DNA of 64,000 nt from Roseiarcus fermentans (GTDB taxonomy: Bacteria; Pseudomonadota; Alphaproteobacteria; Rhizobiales; Beijerinckiaceae): the NCBI RefSeq assembly GCF_003315135.1, contig NZ_QNRK01000040.1, forward strand, positions 1 to 64,000, in the 5' to 3' direction. The notes under the pieces were generated by a model that saw only the letters and a program-made list of their open reading frames with translations, did no database searches and had not been told where the DNA came from. The translations under genes were made by a program, and so were the position numbers. Of the stretch, positions 1-7,857 are shown one piece after another. Each line of letters starts with the position of its first letter. Position 1 is the stretch's first letter.

Positions 1-608
1 CGCTGTTCCAGGATCTCGCCCGCTACGGCCTGCGCCCGCCCAAATACGCCGACCAGGCGACGGTCGAGGCCGACCACGTGTCGCACCAGAACTGGCTGAC
101 CTTCCATCAACATGCCCACGTGGCGGCCTTCCACACCTGGGCGCCGGACCGCGAGCACCTCGACTGGCTCTCGGAAAAATATCCGACCACGTTCGACAAG
201 TTCTATCGGCCCAACTGGGAGATGTGGGCGGAGATGACGAAGCAGGGCAAGCGCTTCTACAACATGGCGTTGCCGATGCTGTGCCAGACCTGCCAGATCC
301 CGATGGTCTACACCGAGCCGGGCGATCCGACCACGATCTGCTTCCGCGAGTCGAACTTCAAGGGCGAGCGGTATCATTTCTGTTCGGACGGCTGCAAGGA
401 CATCTTCGACGGCGAGCCGGAGAAGTACGTCCAGGCTTGGCTGCCTGCGCACGAGATCTACAAAGGCGCCTGCGGCGGTCCGACGGTGCCCGATGTTCTG
501 GCCTGGTACCGCCTCAACGCCGGCGTGGACAACATGGACTACGTCGGCTCGCCGGACGAGGCGCTGTGGAACAGCTGGCAGGCCGGAGCGGTCAAGGCCG
601 CTGAATAG
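1..608 (+). CDS. dmpN: Phenol hydroxylase large (P3, di-iron) subunit, C-terminal part
   Basis: This is the last ~200 residues of the alpha subunit of a multicomponent phenol hydroxylase, a soluble di-iron monooxygenase that converts phenol to catechol in the cytoplasm. The frame is open from base 3, so the gene begins outside the window. It keeps the family's C-terminal pattern: an AAFHTW-like stretch, 'DWLSEKYP', 'TFDKFYRPNWE', then a Cys-rich segment (MLCQTCQIPM, later FCSDGCKDIFD) followed by EPEKYVQAWLP. That Cys-rich segment with the FCSDGCK signature is typical of DmpN-type subunits. The di-iron ligands would lie upstream, outside the window. The next gene is dmpO, 128 bases downstream, as in dmpKLMNOP operons. 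The family is certain; phenol as the exact substrate is inferred from homology. Confidence 0.9.
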   Translation, partial: LFQDLARYGLRPPKYADQATVEADHVSHQNWLTFHQHAHVAAFHTWAPDREHLDWLSEKYPTTFDKFYRPNWEMWAEMTKQGKRFYNMALPMLCQTCQIPMVYTEPGDPTTICFRESNFKGERYHFCSDGCKDIFDGEPEKYVQAWLPAHEIYKGACGGPTVPDVLAWYRLNAGVDNMDYVGSPDEALWNSWQAGAVKAAE

Positions 609-736
609 GCTTCCCCCGACGGGGGCGGGCATCAGGCCGCGCGCCCACCCATGTTCGCGCTCGAAAGGTTCCAATCGACCCCCTGCGCGCGTCGCCCACG
701 CCGCGCGCCCCAAGCTTCGCACTCCCGGAGGAGACA

Positions 737-1105
737 ATGGCCGTCACGGCGCTTTCGCCCGACTACGAAAAGCACATCGAATACCGCGACTTGGAAAAGA
801 ACTTCCACGGCAATCGTATCGTCTACGTCCACTGGGAGGAGCATCTGTCGTATTGCGCGCCGCTCGCCTTCCCGCTGCCGCCCGACATGCCGTTCGCCGC
901 CTTCGTCGAGGTGATCGTCAAGGGGCACTACACCGCCCATCCGGACTTCGACAAGATCGACTGGGACAGGGTCGAGTGGATGATCGACGGCGCGCGGGCG
1001 AAGCCGGACCCCGGCCAGTCGCTCGCCGACAACGGCGTCGGCCACAAGTCGGTGATCCGCTTCTGGACCCCGGGCCTCAACGGCTATCGCGGCTCAAGCC
1101 GCTGA
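737..1105 (+). CDS. dmpO: Phenol hydroxylase P4 subunit (DmpO-like)
   Basis: 122-residue accessory subunit of the phenol hydroxylase oxygenase. The sequence has the DmpO hallmarks: an early ENFHGN-like segment (here KNFHGNRIVYVHW), then 'CAPLAFPLPPDMPF', and near the end 'HKSVIRFWTPGLNGY'. A purine-rich GGAGGAGAC lies just before the ATG. In known operons the next gene is dmpP, the FAD/[2Fe-2S] reductase that feeds electrons to the hydroxylase, but no such gene follows here. The reductase must be encoded elsewhere, be shared with another system, or be lost. Confidence 0.88.
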   Translation: MAVTALSPDYEKHIEYRDLEKNFHGNRIVYVHWEEHLSYCAPLAFPLPPDMPFAAFVEVIVKGHYTAHPDFDKIDWDRVEWMIDGARAKPDPGQSLADNGVGHKSVIRFWTPGLNGYRGSSR

Positions 1106-1375
1106 ACGCCGTCGCCGTCGGTCGAGCGCCGCCGGCGGCGGAGCGTGGCGGAGACGGCGCGGCTGGTCGCGGTCATGGACGAGCCGGGCGCGGGCAGCAC
1201 GGCGACGCTCGCCAAGGCGAAGTTCCGCGCAAGGTTCTCGCCACCCGCCTGGTAGAGGGCGCCCAGCGCGCGCCGGTCGTCGAGGCCGCTTGCGCGCGCT
1301 GGGCGCACGGGAGGCGCGACGTCTTCGACCTCGCCAGGCGCCTCGTGACCTCGCCTTCGGCGGCGATCGGAAAGA

Positions 1376-1603
1376 TCATTGCTCCCAGGGCCACCGTCCG
1401 TGGGAACGGCGGTAACGGACCGCCTTCACGGCGTTGTGAGCGACTCTGATCTTGGCGGCGACGAATGGGGCTGCGAGGGCGCCGATGACGCATATGCCGA
1501 TGATATAAGCAACCCGGATCGGCGGGAGGCCCAGCGCGGCGAGGGCCAAAATCGTGCTCCCCACCGCGAGCGCGACACTCTGGGTCAGGGTCAGGTTCGG
1601 CAT
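1376..1603 (-). CDS. Small two-helix membrane protein, function unknown
   Basis: 75-residue protein starting MPNLTLTQ. Two hydrophobic stretches (about residues 8-28 and 29-48) are followed by a basic tail ending RSHGRWPWEQ, which suggests a small inner-membrane protein with its C-terminus in the cytoplasm. A longer open frame continues upstream to about 1756, but that part is Arg/Pro-rich and non-hydrophobic. The ATG at 1603 has AGGA about 8 bases before it, so I chose it. I do not recognise a family. Confidence 0.55.
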   Translation of the reverse strand: MPNLTLTQSVALAVGSTILALAALGLPPIRVAYIIGICVIGALAAPFVAAKIRVAHNAVKAVRYRRSHGRWPWEQ

Positions 1604-1891
1604 TGCTTCGTCCTGTCGCGCGAACTCGAGTCCGGCGCGCCGGGCGAGGCTACTCCCTCTTGGCGCCGATCCCAATCGGTCATTGAGCCTGTCGCCGGGA
1701 CGGCGCGCCGGGCGGGCGGGAAATCCACGAATCGTCGCCGCAACGTCCACGTCCATGGCGGCGATCGGGGCGGCCGCGGCGATCGGCGCGGCCGTCGCCT
1801 GGGCCCTGCGCCTGTGCTGGTGGACACCGACCCGAGCCGGAGGAACGCCTCTTGGGACGCCTGCCGCTGAGGCAGGGCCGACGCGGGCGTG

Positions 1892-2752
1892 TCAGACGGA
1901 GGCGAGCGTCTTCTGCGCCGCCTTCAGATGCGGGATGTCCACCATCTTGCCGTCGATGCCGAGCGCGCCCGCGCCGGGATTGGCGGCGAACGCCTCGACG
2001 ATCCGGCGCGCATGGGCGATCTCGGCCTCCGACGGCGCGTAGCAGCGGTTGATGATCTCGACCTGGTCGGGATGGATCGCCAGGCGGCCGAGAAATCCAT
2101 CGCGCCGCGAACGGCGGCAGTCACGCTCGAGCCCTTCCGGGTCGCGGAAGTCGGCGTGGATGGTGTCGATCGGCGCGACCTCGGCTGCGACCGCCGCGAA
2201 CAGGCATTGCGCGCGGGCGACCTGATAAGGGAAGGTCCAGCCGCCCTCTTCCCTGTTCTCGGTCGCGCCGAGCGCGGCGGCGAGGTCCTCCCCGCCCCAG
2301 GTCAGCGCGGCGAGGCGCGGGTGCGCCGGGGCGTAGCTGTGCAGGGCGAACATCGCCTTCGCCGTCTCGGTCGCGACCACCGCGATCCGGACGGCGCCGA
2401 GCGGCATGCCGGCCTTGGTCTCGAACGCGTCGAGATAGTGGCCGAAACAGGCGATGTCCTCCGCGCCGTTGGCTTTCGGAACGAGGACGCCATCGAGGCC
2501 CGGCTTCACGACCGCGGCGAGGTCGTCGAGGCTGAGGCCGGTGTCGAGCGCATTGATGCGGACGAAGAACGACCAGCTTCGCGGCGCCCCGCTGTCGAGC
2601 AGGCGCGCGACATGGGCGCGCGCCTCGGCCTTCCGGTCGGGCGCGACGGAATCCTCGAGGTCGAGAATCAGCGCGTCCGCGCCGGACGCCTGCGCCTTCG
2701 CGACCTTGCGTTCCGAATCGCCGGGAACGAACAGCAGCGAGCGCAGCTTCAT
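1892..2752 (-). CDS. HpcH/HpaI aldolase / CitE-like acyl-CoA lyase
   Basis: 286-residue member of the CitE-like branch of the HpcH/HpaI aldolase superfamily, which cleaves or makes C-C bonds in malyl-CoA or citramalyl-CoA type substrates, or acts as a (3S)-malyl-CoA thioesterase. The N-terminus has the family signature LLFVPGDSERK, then GADALILDLEDSV (metal and CoA site acid residues), VRINALDT, VLVPKA and a C-terminal LAIHPDQVEIIN. I start at the Met before KLRSLLFVPGD; the frame is open further upstream but that part is low-complexity. The gene stands alone, so the exact substrate cannot be read from context. Confidence 0.85.
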   Translation of the reverse strand: MKLRSLLFVPGDSERKVAKAQASGADALILDLEDSVAPDRKAEARAHVARLLDSGAPRSWSFFVRINALDTGLSLDDLAAVVKPGLDGVLVPKANGAEDIACFGHYLDAFETKAGMPLGAVRIAVVATETAKAMFALHSYAPAHPRLAALTWGGEDLAAALGATENREEGGWTFPYQVARAQCLFAAVAAEVAPIDTIHADFRDPEGLERDCRRSRRDGFLGRLAIHPDQVEIINRCYAPSEAEIAHARRIVEAFAANPGAGALGIDGKMVDIPHLKAAQKTLASV

Positions 2753-3800
2753 CGGCCCGTTCCTGGCGCCGGGGCGGGAACGGTCGCCGCGCGGGCGAAG
2801 GTCCGACCGACTGCGCATTCCTGGAAAACTCTTCCGCTCAAGGCAAGGCCTCCGCTCTCATCGTCTCAGTTCGCCCCGAACTCGGGCGCTGGAACCCGCT
2901 GCGCGGTCCGATCCGGCGCATCCGTTTGCTCGCTCACGGCGCCGCGACCACGACCCCGCGGACACACCTGACGCGCTTTTGGCGCCGACTCAATGTTTCC
3001 AATGCATTGGGCGCCACATTTTGTCACGCGGTAACTCCCAACCCCGTCATTGCGAGGAGCAAAGCGACGAAGCGATCCACGACGCAGTTTGCGTCCATTT
3101 TGCAAGGATTGCTCCGTCTTCTGCTCGCAACGAAGCTCGAGGGACGGCGTGGCGGTCCACGAGCCGCAACAGCAGCCCAGCGGCCCCTGGGTCGCTTCGC
3201 TTCGCTCGCGATGACGGCGTTCTTCGGCGTCCACCTTGGGAGATACGTCACGCGGCAACTGCCGACCTGCCGCTCGGCGGGCCCCCTCCACCATCCCCCG
3301 GATCAAGTCCGGGGGATGGTGGTGGGGGCGAGCGCCGAGGCTTGGGAGACACGTCACGCTGCAACTGCCGAGGCAGTTGCCCGCGAGGAGACGGACAGGG
3401 CATGCCCCGGGAGCTGCAGCGTCCCGTCGCCCCGGGGACGCGCCCTCCCGTCGAAAGGGGCGGCCGCCGCTCCTACGGTCGGCTTGGGAGTTGCAGCGCC
3501 GACCATCCTGGCGGGGCGGAAACGCCCAAGTGGGGTGGGCGCACTGCCGGCGCCGGAGGCGCGCCTGCTCCGCGCCCGGTCCGATTGCCGTGATGAACGA
3601 ATCAAACACCGAAACCCCGAGCCGGCCGCCCTTCGCAAGGGACGGTGGAACCGGCTCGACCCTGATCACAGCCTAGCATCGACTTCGGTTTTACGGAAGC
3701 ATTTGTCGCGCGCATGTCGGCGGTGCAGGGGTCTTCCGGTCGCATGGGCTACGTGCGACCGGCGCCCCCGCGCGCCGTCGCCGCGGCGCCGGTCCCGCGG
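2753..3800. other. ~1 kb without a supported gene; repeat-rich
   Basis: No convincing coding region was seen here. It contains a ~174 bp element with inverted ends (3044-3217). It also has several shorter pieces related to the same repeat flanks: GTAACTCCCAA-like words near 3031, 3250, 3345 and 3485, and a CCACCATCCCCCGGA / TCCGGGGGATGGTGG hairpin around 3288-3322. Confidence 0.6.
3044..3217. repeat. MITE-like repeat, copy A (inverted relative to copy B)
   Basis: Starts CCGTCATTGCGAGGAGC and ends GCTCGCGATGACGG, so the ends are inverted repeats of roughly 30 bases built on the CGTCATYGCGAG word. Read on the minus strand it aligns along most of its length with 6263-6426, including the internal word CGAGCAGAAGACGGAGC. 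Length and non-coding interior fit a non-autonomous mobile element or a BIME-type palindromic unit. Confidence 0.7.
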
Positions 3801-4142
3801 TCAGGGCGTCCCTCCGCCGGCCTCGTCGGAACGCCGTGCGGCGACACCCGCAAGCAGCGCGCGGGCGCGGGTCTGCAAGGCGGCGAGCGTCGCCTCCGCC
3901 CCGCCGGGCTTGGCGCGGGTGGTCGCGACGAGACGGACGAACGCCTCGAGGTCCGCGGCGCGCGTCTCGGCGCGGTCGACGCGGTCGAGGGCGGCGACGA
4001 ACGCGTCCAGCTCCACCAGGCGCGCGCGGCGGTCCTGACAGACGCCGACGCAGGGCCGAGAGGCCTCCACCCGGCCGCAGCCGATGCAGCGCCAGCTTTC
4101 GATGACTTCGACGCTTTCGGCGAAGGTCGCGAGATCGGCCAT
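3801..4142 (-). CDS. Small Cys-motif protein linked to the globin gene
   Basis: 113 residues. The N-terminal third holds a compact cysteine cluster, CIGCGRVEASRPCVGVC, with spacing suggesting a zinc or iron-sulfur site. The rest looks helical and Ala/Arg-rich. It follows the truncated haemoglobin gene by 6 bases and is surely co-transcribed with it. Neighbouring genes (globin, DUF6522, NsrR) point to a role in nitric-oxide or redox stress. I do not know a characterised family; the function is inference from context. Confidence 0.7.
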   Translation of the reverse strand: MADLATFAESVEVIESWRCIGCGRVEASRPCVGVCQDRRARLVELDAFVAALDRVDRAETRAADLEAFVRLVATTRAKPGGAEATLAALQTRARALLAGVAARRSDEAGGGTP

Positions 4143-4148
4143 CGTCGG

Positions 4149-4703
4149 TCAGGCCGGGTCCAATGACCGATAGCGCTGCCCCTTGCCGAGAAAGGCGCCG
4201 TTGGACCCGGCGATTCCGATCTCGAGACTCTCTGCGATGCGCCGGGCGCGCGCGATGACATGATCGGCCGCTCGCGCGGGGCAGATCTCCCGCGCCGTCT
4301 CCTCGAACAAAGCGAGCCAGCGATCGAAGTTGGCGGCGTCGACCGGCAGCGGCAGGTGCTTCGCCATCGGAGTCCCGTGATAGCGTCCGGTCATCAACGC
4401 CACCGAGGACCAGAACGCGCACATGCGCCGCAAATGCGGCTCCCAGTCGCGGATGCGGGTCGCGAACACCGGTCCGAGCAGCGCGTCCGCCCGCACCCTG
4501 TCATAGAAGCGCCGCACCAGGCGCTCGATCATCGGCTCGTCGATCCCGGTTTCGGCGGCGATGCGCCCGGTCAGCGCCGCGCGGCGCGCCTGATGCGAAA
4601 CGTCGAGCGCGATGTCGGTCAAACCTTCGTATCCCGCGACGCGCGCACGGCCCGGCGCCCGTTCGAGGTCGCGGACCGTCGGGTCCTGTGCGCGGATGGA
4701 CAT
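4149..4703 (-). CDS. Group III truncated haemoglobin with N-terminal extension
   Basis: 184 residues. The globin part starts around residue 40 and resembles group III (P) truncated haemoglobins: 'LVRRFYDRVRADALLGPVF', 'W..HL..M..FWSS..L.TGRYHG.PM..HLPLP', then 'FDRWLALFEETA'. The HLPLP histidine is the usual proximal haem ligand position. About 40 residues precede the globin domain, longer than usual. A strong GGAGG lies 4 bases before the ATG at 4703. Group III globins are mostly tied to NO or oxygen chemistry in microaerobic bacteria. The NsrR regulator nearby supports NO detoxification as the role. Confidence 0.85.
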   Translation of the reverse strand: MSIRAQDPTVRDLERAPGRARVAGYEGLTDIALDVSHQARRAALTGRIAAETGIDEPMIERLVRRFYDRVRADALLGPVFATRIRDWEPHLRRMCAFWSSVALMTGRYHGTPMAKHLPLPVDAANFDRWLALFEETAREICPARAADHVIARARRIAESLEIGIAGSNGAFLGKGQRYRSLDPA

Positions 4704-4772
4704 GAAGCCTCCATTTCCGTTCGTCGGCCGAGGGGATCAGACAAACCCCGGAGGGTCTAGAGCGATAAACAA

Positions 4773-4785
4773 GTATCCTCAATAC
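4773..4785. promoter_or_regulatory. Possible operator upstream of the globin gene
   Basis: GTAT-N5-ATAC inverted repeat in an AT-rich patch ~70 bases before the globin start. It could be a regulator site in the promoter. The assignment to NsrR is only a guess from gene context. Confidence 0.22.
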
Positions 4786-4885
4786 CACAATTGGCCGCAT
4801 GCGGCTCGACGCGCCTCGTCCGCCGGCGTCCTCGCGGCCGCCCGGGGTTCGCCTCGCCGGCCCGGAGCGTGGCGAGTCGGGGAAT

Positions 4886-5179
4886 TCAGGCCCGAAGCGA
4901 AGGGGGAAGCGGCCGCTCGCCGAAGTCGATCGTGCTGCGCCGCAGAATCCGGCCCGAGGAATCGACCACGATTCGAAAGCGGCGACTGCGCAGGAAGAAG
5001 GTCAGCCGGGTCAAACCGGCGTCCTGATCCTGGCCGACCTCGCATCGGCTCGTGAGTTCCCCCGACCGCATCAGCGGCTGGACATCGCTTGCGGACATCC
5101 CGAGACCCTCGGCGATCGTCGCCGCGTCGACGGTCGCCGAGCCGTTCCCGAAGCGCACAGCTCTCGGCGTCGAAGCCAT
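4886..5179 (-). CDS. DUF6522 family protein
   Basis: 97 residues starting MASTPRAV. It contains the family pattern 'VDAATIAEGLGMSASDVQPLMRSG' (a helix-turn-helix-like segment, residues ~17-40), then 'GLTRLTFFLRSRRFRIVVDSSGRILRRSTIDFGERPLP'. Members of this family are small proteins of unknown activity often found next to NO or denitrification regulators in alphaproteobacteria. It is divergent from nsrR, with 174 bases between the two starts, so they probably share a control region. Confidence 0.75.
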   Translation of the reverse strand: MASTPRAVRFGNGSATVDAATIAEGLGMSASDVQPLMRSGELTSRCEVGQDQDAGLTRLTFFLRSRRFRIVVDSSGRILRRSTIDFGERPLPPSLRA

Positions 5180-5212
5180 CGGGACCCTGCTGGAGGCATA
5201 GGGCTTGCGCCG

Positions 5213-5230
5213 ACAAAGTGTTATGTTTGT
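5213..5230. promoter_or_regulatory. Possible operator between DUF6522 gene and nsrR
   Basis: ACAAA-N8-TTTGT inverted repeat in the divergent intergenic region. Position fits autoregulation by NsrR, but there is no second convincing copy in the window to compare with. Confidence 0.25.
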
Positions 5231-5353
5231 GGCTTGGACGACGGGTTGGGGCATGGCCGCCGCGCCTGGGCTGTTGACCGGCGCGCGGCGCCCGGAGGTC
5301 GACCCGGGGTCCGCGCCGCCCCGAAGCACGACGGCGCGGCTGTGGGATTCTCC

Positions 5354-5800
5354 ATGCGACTTCTCGCCTCGACCGACTACGCTCTGCGCATTCTGATGCT
5401 GCTCGCCGAGGCCGCGCCCGAGGACACGATCACGGTTCAGACGCTGGCGCAAACCCTGGGCGGCCTGTCGCGCGACCATCTTCACAAGATCGTTCAGGCG
5501 CTCGCGGCGCTCGGAATCGTGCGAACGGCGCGCGGCGCGGGCGGCGGCGTCAGGCTGGCGAAGCCCGCCTCGGAGGTTCGGATCGGCGCGCTGGTGCGCG
5601 CGCTCGAGAACGGCCAGGCGATCGTCGAGTGTTTCCGCGCCGACCGTGGGTGCTGCACGCTCGAGCCCGGTTGCCGTCTCCGTCCGATGCTGAGACAGGC
5701 GAGCGAGAGCTTCCACGCGACGCTCGACGCCTACACTCTGGCGGATTGTCTCGGCCGGCCGGGCGTCGGAGCGACCCGACCGCCGCTCGGTTCGCAGTGA
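5354..5800 (+). CDS. nsrR: Rrf2-family NO-sensing repressor NsrR
   Basis: 148-residue winged-helix regulator of the Rrf2 family. The N-terminus MRLLASTDYALRILM is typical, followed by the DNA-binding helix region 'LSRDHLHKIVQALAALGIV' and wing 'TARGAGGGVRLAKP'. Cysteines 93, 100/101 and 107 (CFRADRGCCTLEPGC) have the spacing of the [4Fe-4S] ligands in NsrR, with one extra adjacent Cys. NsrR senses NO through its cluster and derepresses detoxification genes. The likely targets here are the globin operon and the DUF6522 gene. I chose the ATG at 5354 because upstream in-frame sequence is non-homologous. Confidence 0.88.
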   Translation: MRLLASTDYALRILMLLAEAAPEDTITVQTLAQTLGGLSRDHLHKIVQALAALGIVRTARGAGGGVRLAKPASEVRIGALVRALENGQAIVECFRADRGCCTLEPGCRLRPMLRQASESFHATLDAYTLADCLGRPGVGATRPPLGSQ

Positions 5801-5881
5801 GAACCGCTCGCCTTTCCCGTGTTGCGCGACGTTGATCGGGTTCGCGGGCCGGCGCGGCGCCGACCGGTTCAGTCGCCCGGG

Positions 5882-6094
5882 TCATCGCGCCCCCAAGCCG
5901 TCTTGACCGTGATGACCATGGCGGGGCAGCGGCGCCAGCGTCACCGGGTCAAACTCGCCGTGCAGCGGCTCGCCCTGGTCCTTGAAGGCATGGACCAGAT
6001 AGCAGCCGTCCTCGACCCGGATCGCGACCCCGAGCCAGCCTTCGCGCGGCCCTGCCTCCACCCGGCGCGGTTTCCACCCGAAGCACGCGTTTGT
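5882..6094 (-). pseudogene. 5'-truncated gene remnant
   Basis: One frame encodes ~70 residues that look like a real protein C-terminus: 'GWKPRRVEAGPREGWLGVAIR', 'VEDGCYLVHAFKDQGEP', ending at a TGA at 5882. There is no usable start codon; the frame closes at a TAG at 6095-6097. Composition and codon use are coding-like, so this is probably the tail of a gene cut by a rearrangement, next to the repeat region that follows. I do not recognise the family. Confidence 0.5.
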
Positions 6095-6262
6095 CTAAAT
6101 TCCACCTCGCCAACTGGGTGGTGGCCCCAGAGCCATTTGGGCGGCGCCGACGCGCAAACCCCCGCTTGGCGGATCACCACGCCCCAAATATACTCAGTGA
6201 TCTTACTAGTGTGAAGGAAGAATCATAATTTCGCGTAACTCCCAAGCCGGCAGCGAACAGCG

Positions 6263-6426
6263 CCGTCATCGCGAGCGAAGCGAAGCGATCCAGGGCCGCT
6301 GGGCCGCTGTTGCGCCCTCTGATCGTCCCGCCGCCCTTCGTTGCGAGCAGAAGACGGAGCGATTTTTTCCGCAGGAGGCAAGCGGCGGCATGGGTTGCTT
6401 CGTCGCTTCGCTCCTCGCAATGACGG
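6263..6426. repeat. MITE-like repeat, copy B
   Basis: Begins CCGTCATCGCGAGCGAAGC and ends CTCCTCGCAATGACGG. It is flanked on both sides by the word GTAACTCCCAA or its inverse (6236-6246 and about 6429-6439), suggesting a larger symmetrical unit. It is a near-complete inverted match of 3044-3217. It ends ~55 bases before the next gene. Confidence 0.7.
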
Positions 6427-6481
6427 GGTTGGGAGTAACAATTTCGTACGTCTAATTGGGTCTCAACAGGCGGAGATCGCT

Positions 6482-7591
6482 ATGAAGATCGTTTTAGGCG
6501 GCGCGGTCGTTGTGCTGAGCGTTGGCGCTATCTGCCAAACCTCCGCACAACCAGTATACACGGCCACTGAGTGGAACGGCCGTCAGGTCGTCCAACTCGG
6601 AGGCCTGCCAGGAACTCTGTACTCCTACCCGTCCTACGCCAAGGCTATCAACAATGCGGATCAGATAATCGGAGAGAGCGTCTCGTCTAACGGGTATCAC
6701 GCCGTCGAGTGGAGCGGCGGCCAAATCCACGACCTCGGCGATCTGCCGGGGAATACCCGGCGTTACTACTGGGCCGAAGCCATCAACACCGCCGGTCAGG
6801 TGGTGGGAGAAAGCTCGACGGCGAATGGTTTGCGGGCTGTCGAGTGGAGCAGCGGCCAGATTACGGACCTGGGGGGGTTGCCTGGTTACACAGAGAACTC
6901 AGCGAGCGGCATCAACGATTTGGGGCAGGTAGTCGGAGCGAGCGGCAATGGTCCTGGCCCATATTACGCCGTCGAATGGAGCCACGGCCAGGCTGTCGAC
7001 CTCGGAGGCTTGCCCGGCTCCCCAATCAGTTACGCCGAAGCAATCAACACCGCGGGTCAAGTGGTAGGAGGGAGCCAGATTGCAGGCGTCGATCATGCCG
7101 TGGAGTGGAGCGGCGGTCAAATTCGAGACCTCGGCGTCTTACCGCTGCGGGGCTACACGGATAGCGTCGCATACGATATCAACGCCGCGGGACAGGTTGT
7201 GGGCCTGAGTTGCGATATCGCCAATGATAATTGCCATGGCGTTGAGTGGATCAATGGGAATATTAGAGATCTCGGCGCGTTACCGGGAAATTTATATAGT
7301 CGAGCAAATGCAATTAACGACGCTGGACAAATCGTAGGGGAAAGCTGTGTCGACATTGCAGGCAATGATTCGTGTCACGCTGTAGAGTGGAGCGATGGTC
7401 AGATCATTGATCTCGGCGGACTGCCCGATTTGATAGGCCCCGTAAGCAGCGTGGCTGAAGGCATCAATGCGGAGGGGCAGAGTGTTGGATCATCTCTCAC
7501 TGGAATTCCCGAGCTCTCAACTTGGTCCATGACCCTTCTCAGTGTCGCGGGTTTCGGGTGGGCGGCGTATCGGCGTGATCGACATGCGTGA
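6482..7591 (+). CDS. Secreted HAF-repeat protein with PEP-CTERM-like tail
   Basis: 369 residues. The N-terminal signal peptide (MKIVLGGAVVVLSVGAICQTSAQ) is followed by about seven repeats of ~45 residues of the form 'AIN.AGQVVGES ... AVEWSGGQI.DLGGLPG', which is the HAF extracellular repeat. The C-terminus reads PELSTWSM, then a hydrophobic segment and an Arg-rich end (YRRDRHA). This is the alphaproteobacterial variant of the PEP-CTERM sorting signal processed by exosortase. The protein is probably exported and displayed or released during exopolysaccharide secretion. A longer frame upstream runs into the repeat element, so I chose the ATG at 6482 with the signal peptide. Its base composition is less GC-rich than its neighbours. 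Confidence 0.8.
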   Translation: MKIVLGGAVVVLSVGAICQTSAQPVYTATEWNGRQVVQLGGLPGTLYSYPSYAKAINNADQIIGESVSSNGYHAVEWSGGQIHDLGDLPGNTRRYYWAEAINTAGQVVGESSTANGLRAVEWSSGQITDLGGLPGYTENSASGINDLGQVVGASGNGPGPYYAVEWSHGQAVDLGGLPGSPISYAEAINTAGQVVGGSQIAGVDHAVEWSGGQIRDLGVLPLRGYTDSVAYDINAAGQVVGLSCDIANDNCHGVEWINGNIRDLGALPGNLYSRANAINDAGQIVGESCVDIAGNDSCHAVEWSDGQIIDLGGLPDLIGPVSSVAEGINAEGQSVGSSLTGIPELSTWSMTLLSVAGFGWAAYRRDRHA

Positions 7592-7730
7592 CACTGCCGA
7601 GGTTAGGCTTGGAACATGTTCGTTGGTAACACATGCCCGGCTTTCACGGCAAAGGCCGCTTCCAGCGGCCTTCTGCCGTACCGGAGCGAACCTGAACGGT
7701 GGTAAAGGGGCGGATTTGTTCCGTTTAGCA

Positions 7731-7801
7731 AACCTTCCCTTAAGGGCCGCTCCTTGCGCAGTCCGCCATTCCGGCCGGCAGTCATACGTTTGGTTTGAAC
7801 C
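7731..7801. repeat. Left copy of a ~70 bp imperfect direct repeat
   Basis: Contains CGCCATTCCGG, then TCATACGTTTG, then TTTGAACC. The same series, with few substitutions, occurs at 8945-9017. The two copies bracket a ~1.2 kb segment that holds the DUF559 chimera. Confidence 0.65.
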
Positions 7802-7857
7802 GCCAGCGCGGACGCCTTCCCCGCGCGCGGCGCGAACGAGGCGCGGCCGCGCCGGCC

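Noticed and set aside
1106-1375. Remnant of dmpP
   Set aside because: No ferredoxin Cys motif or FAD/NAD motif could be seen in any frame.
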